Shown here: positions 62,822 through 64,000 of the stretch, in pieces
How the letters are laid out: every line of letters begins with the position of its first letter
Position numbering within the stretch: the stretch's first letter is position 1
Source of the DNA: Prevotella melaninogenica
GTDB lineage: Bacteria; Bacteroidota; Bacteroidia; Bacteroidales; Bacteroidaceae
NCBI RefSeq assembly: GCF_018128065.1
Contig: NZ_CP072359.1
Span: 372,001 to 436,000 of the forward strand
Direction of reading: 5' to 3'
DNA: 64,000 nt
Program-made: the position numbers and the translations under genes
Notes under the pieces: model-generated
The model's input: the letters and a program-made list of their open reading frames with translations, nothing else
What the model was told of the DNA's origin: nothing
Databases searched by the model: none

Positions 62822-64000
62822 TTAGAAGCAATGGCGTTTAAGGAACTCCTCATACTGGTTGCGATAGCCGTTGAAGACGTTGATGTCGACGTCGCCATGG
62901 ATACCCCGCACCTTACCATCAGGACTTAACTGCCAGTAAGCCAACTTGAAGTTGGGCTTATATTCGCCATAACGGGCTATCCAAATGTGATAGTTGTCGC
63001 CTAAATCGGGTGCCAATGGCATGTAAGTATTGGCAAAAGTCTGACTGATATAAAGGATAGGACGTTTACCTGTTCGCTTCTGCACAAGGCTCATCCACGC
63101 ACGAATATTGCGGAACATCGCCTCTGCTCCACCCATCGCAACAATCTGTGCATCGGTCGGCTCAACGTCTAAGACTGGGGGTAGATCGCCCTTATTAAAC
63201 TTACTACACTTGAGGAAATAGGCTGCTTGCGCTGCACCTGGTGACATGGTAGAAAAGAAATGATAGGTACCTGTTCGAATACCATGCGCACGTGCTGCCT
63301 TATAATCAGCTTCGTAATAAGCGTTTAGCACCGTACAACCCTCCGTAGACTTCACGTAAGCGAAGGAAACAGGATAATCCACCTTCCCCTTGATAGTCTT
63401 CGTACTCAGCGTACCGAGGTCGGTGATACGTAGCCTGTCCCAATAGATCTTATACACCTTATTATCCTTTTCGTGCTGATGGCGTGACAGGTCGATACCA
63501 TAGATACGGTCGGCTGTGTAGGTAAGACGCTCACCCTTGAACACATTTGCCTTCCACTCCCCCACTTGCAGATACTCGTGAGGTGCGACATAGATACCGA
63601 ATCCATCACGTTTGCCGTTCTTCCAATGTCCGTCATAGAAGCTACCATCGTCACCATAGAACTTTCCATAACCATTCGGGACATTCTTCTGACTCTCACC
63701 CTCGTATCGTCCGCCTGCAATACGAATGCCTTTTGCAAGGCTGCTGATAGTTGCCACGTGGGTCTTATAGTATGCGTTCAATGCGTCTACCGCCCCACCC
63801 TTTTGCAAACGAGTAATCACCCGAATAGGAGTTGTTTTGCTTTCGGTTTGCAGGAGTACACAACCCGCCTCTTTATCAATACTCAATCGGTTGCAGCGAG
63901 TGGGTTTCCCTTTCTTTGAGGATGGCTGAATAGCATAGCGATTCTCTTGTAAGATGCGCAGCTGAACAGCTGAAGAAGAAACAGAATCGAGCACCTTTAT
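62822..64000 (-). CDS. MORN-GH25 protein (N terminus beyond window)
   Basis: The frame stays open to the right edge, so about 393 C-terminal residues are seen. A first, unassigned part (QKGGAVDALNAYYKTHVATI) is followed by MORN repeats (GGRYEGESQKNVPNGYGKFYGDDGSFYDGHWKNGKRDGFGIY region, about 93-150) and a GH25 muramidase domain (GIDLSRHQHEK, YVKSTEGCT, GTYHFFSTMSPGAAQA, PVLDVEPT, YWQLSPDGKVRGIHGDVDIN). The MORN part may hold it at the membrane or substrate; the enzyme should cut peptidoglycan. It shares only the GH25 domain with the gene at 47775. Confidence 0.88.
   Translation of the reverse strand: MKVLDSVSSSAVQLRILQENRYAIQPSSKKGKPTRCNRLSIDKEAGCVLLQTESKTTPIRVITRLQKGGAVDALNAYYKTHVATISSLAKGIRIAGGRYEGESQKNVPNGYGKFYGDDGSFYDGHWKNGKRDGFGIYVAPHEYLQVGEWKANVFKGERLTYTADRIYGIDLSRHQHEKDNKVYKIYWDRLRITDLGTLSTKTIKGKVDYPVSFAYVKSTEGCTVLNAYYEADYKAARAHGIRTGTYHFFSTMSPGAAQAAYFLKCSKFNKGDLPPVLDVEPTDAQIVAMGGAEAMFRNIRAWMSLVQKRTGKRPILYISQTFANTYMPLAPDLGDNYHIWIARYGEYKPNFKLAYWQLSPDGKVRGIHGDVDINVFNGYRNQYEEFLKRHCF

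Overview
The window looks like a chromosomal segment of a Bacteroidales bacterium, most likely an oral-type Prevotella. Supporting signs are a SusC/SusD pair with accessory lipoproteins, a type IX secretion component (PorQ) and a type IX-sorted cargo remnant, BspA-like leucine-rich repeats, and Bacteroidales promoters of the form TTTG-N(19-20)-TAnnTTTG in front of many genes. Species cannot be fixed from the sequence alone. I saw no tRNA or rRNA gene.

Layout, left to right. (1) 1-3568, minus strand: an operon of three tandem DUF2589-type paralogues plus a small partner, with one promoter at 3706-3737; function unknown. (2) 4091-6166: a BtuB-like TonB-dependent receptor, with hairpin terminators before the convergent locus. 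(3) 6410-17426, minus: a polysaccharide/glycoprotein utilisation locus (SusC, SusD, zinc metallohydrolase lipoprotein, DUF4302 lipoprotein) whose last gene, an LRR-GH20 hexosaminidase, has been cut off by an IS4-type element. (4) 17955-20434: feoA and feoB, joined by a correctly phased -1 slippery heptamer. (5) 21875-27810: DoxX, an IS1380 element with clear target duplication, an amino-acid/Na+ symporter, a YitT protein and MnmA. (6) 28420-31851: a dispersed repeat that abuts a decapitated LRR/type IX cargo gene, then a YidE-type transporter. (7) 32091-37013: a double-module sensor kinase, its response regulator and a membrane protein. (8) 37642-40146: a CRISPR array of 34 good repeats plus one decayed one, with no cas genes in the window; leader and promoter lie on the right, so it reads on the minus strand. 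(9) 40316-49358: nrdG, a lipoprotein, MaoC, an OhrR-type regulator, exported or membrane proteins, GH25 lysozyme and cmk. (10) 49506-58238: TatD, polyprenyl synthase, TonB, porQ, a LacI regulator, NhaC and an unknown protein. (11) 58425-64000: a GH20 hexosaminidase, an aldo/keto reductase divergent from an AraC regulator, and a partial MORN-GH25 protein.

The intergenic DNA is unusually rich in dispersed repeats. At least seven families recur: AT-rich TTCATAATTATGATTACC blocks with CAACTCGTCAACTTGTC tails, a TGTCA-bounded element, GGGCGTTA blocks, G-rich hairpins, TGCGGAGGGTTAACAC blocks, AACACCCA leaders directly in front of start codons, and a duplicated terminator. Several tandem arrays lie in putative 5' leaders or promoter regions.

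Functionally the region combines glycan foraging (two GH20 enzymes and a SusCD locus), iron and vitamin-type uptake through TonB systems, peptidoglycan hydrolysis (two GH25), type IX secretion, and mobile or defence elements (two IS, one CRISPR array).
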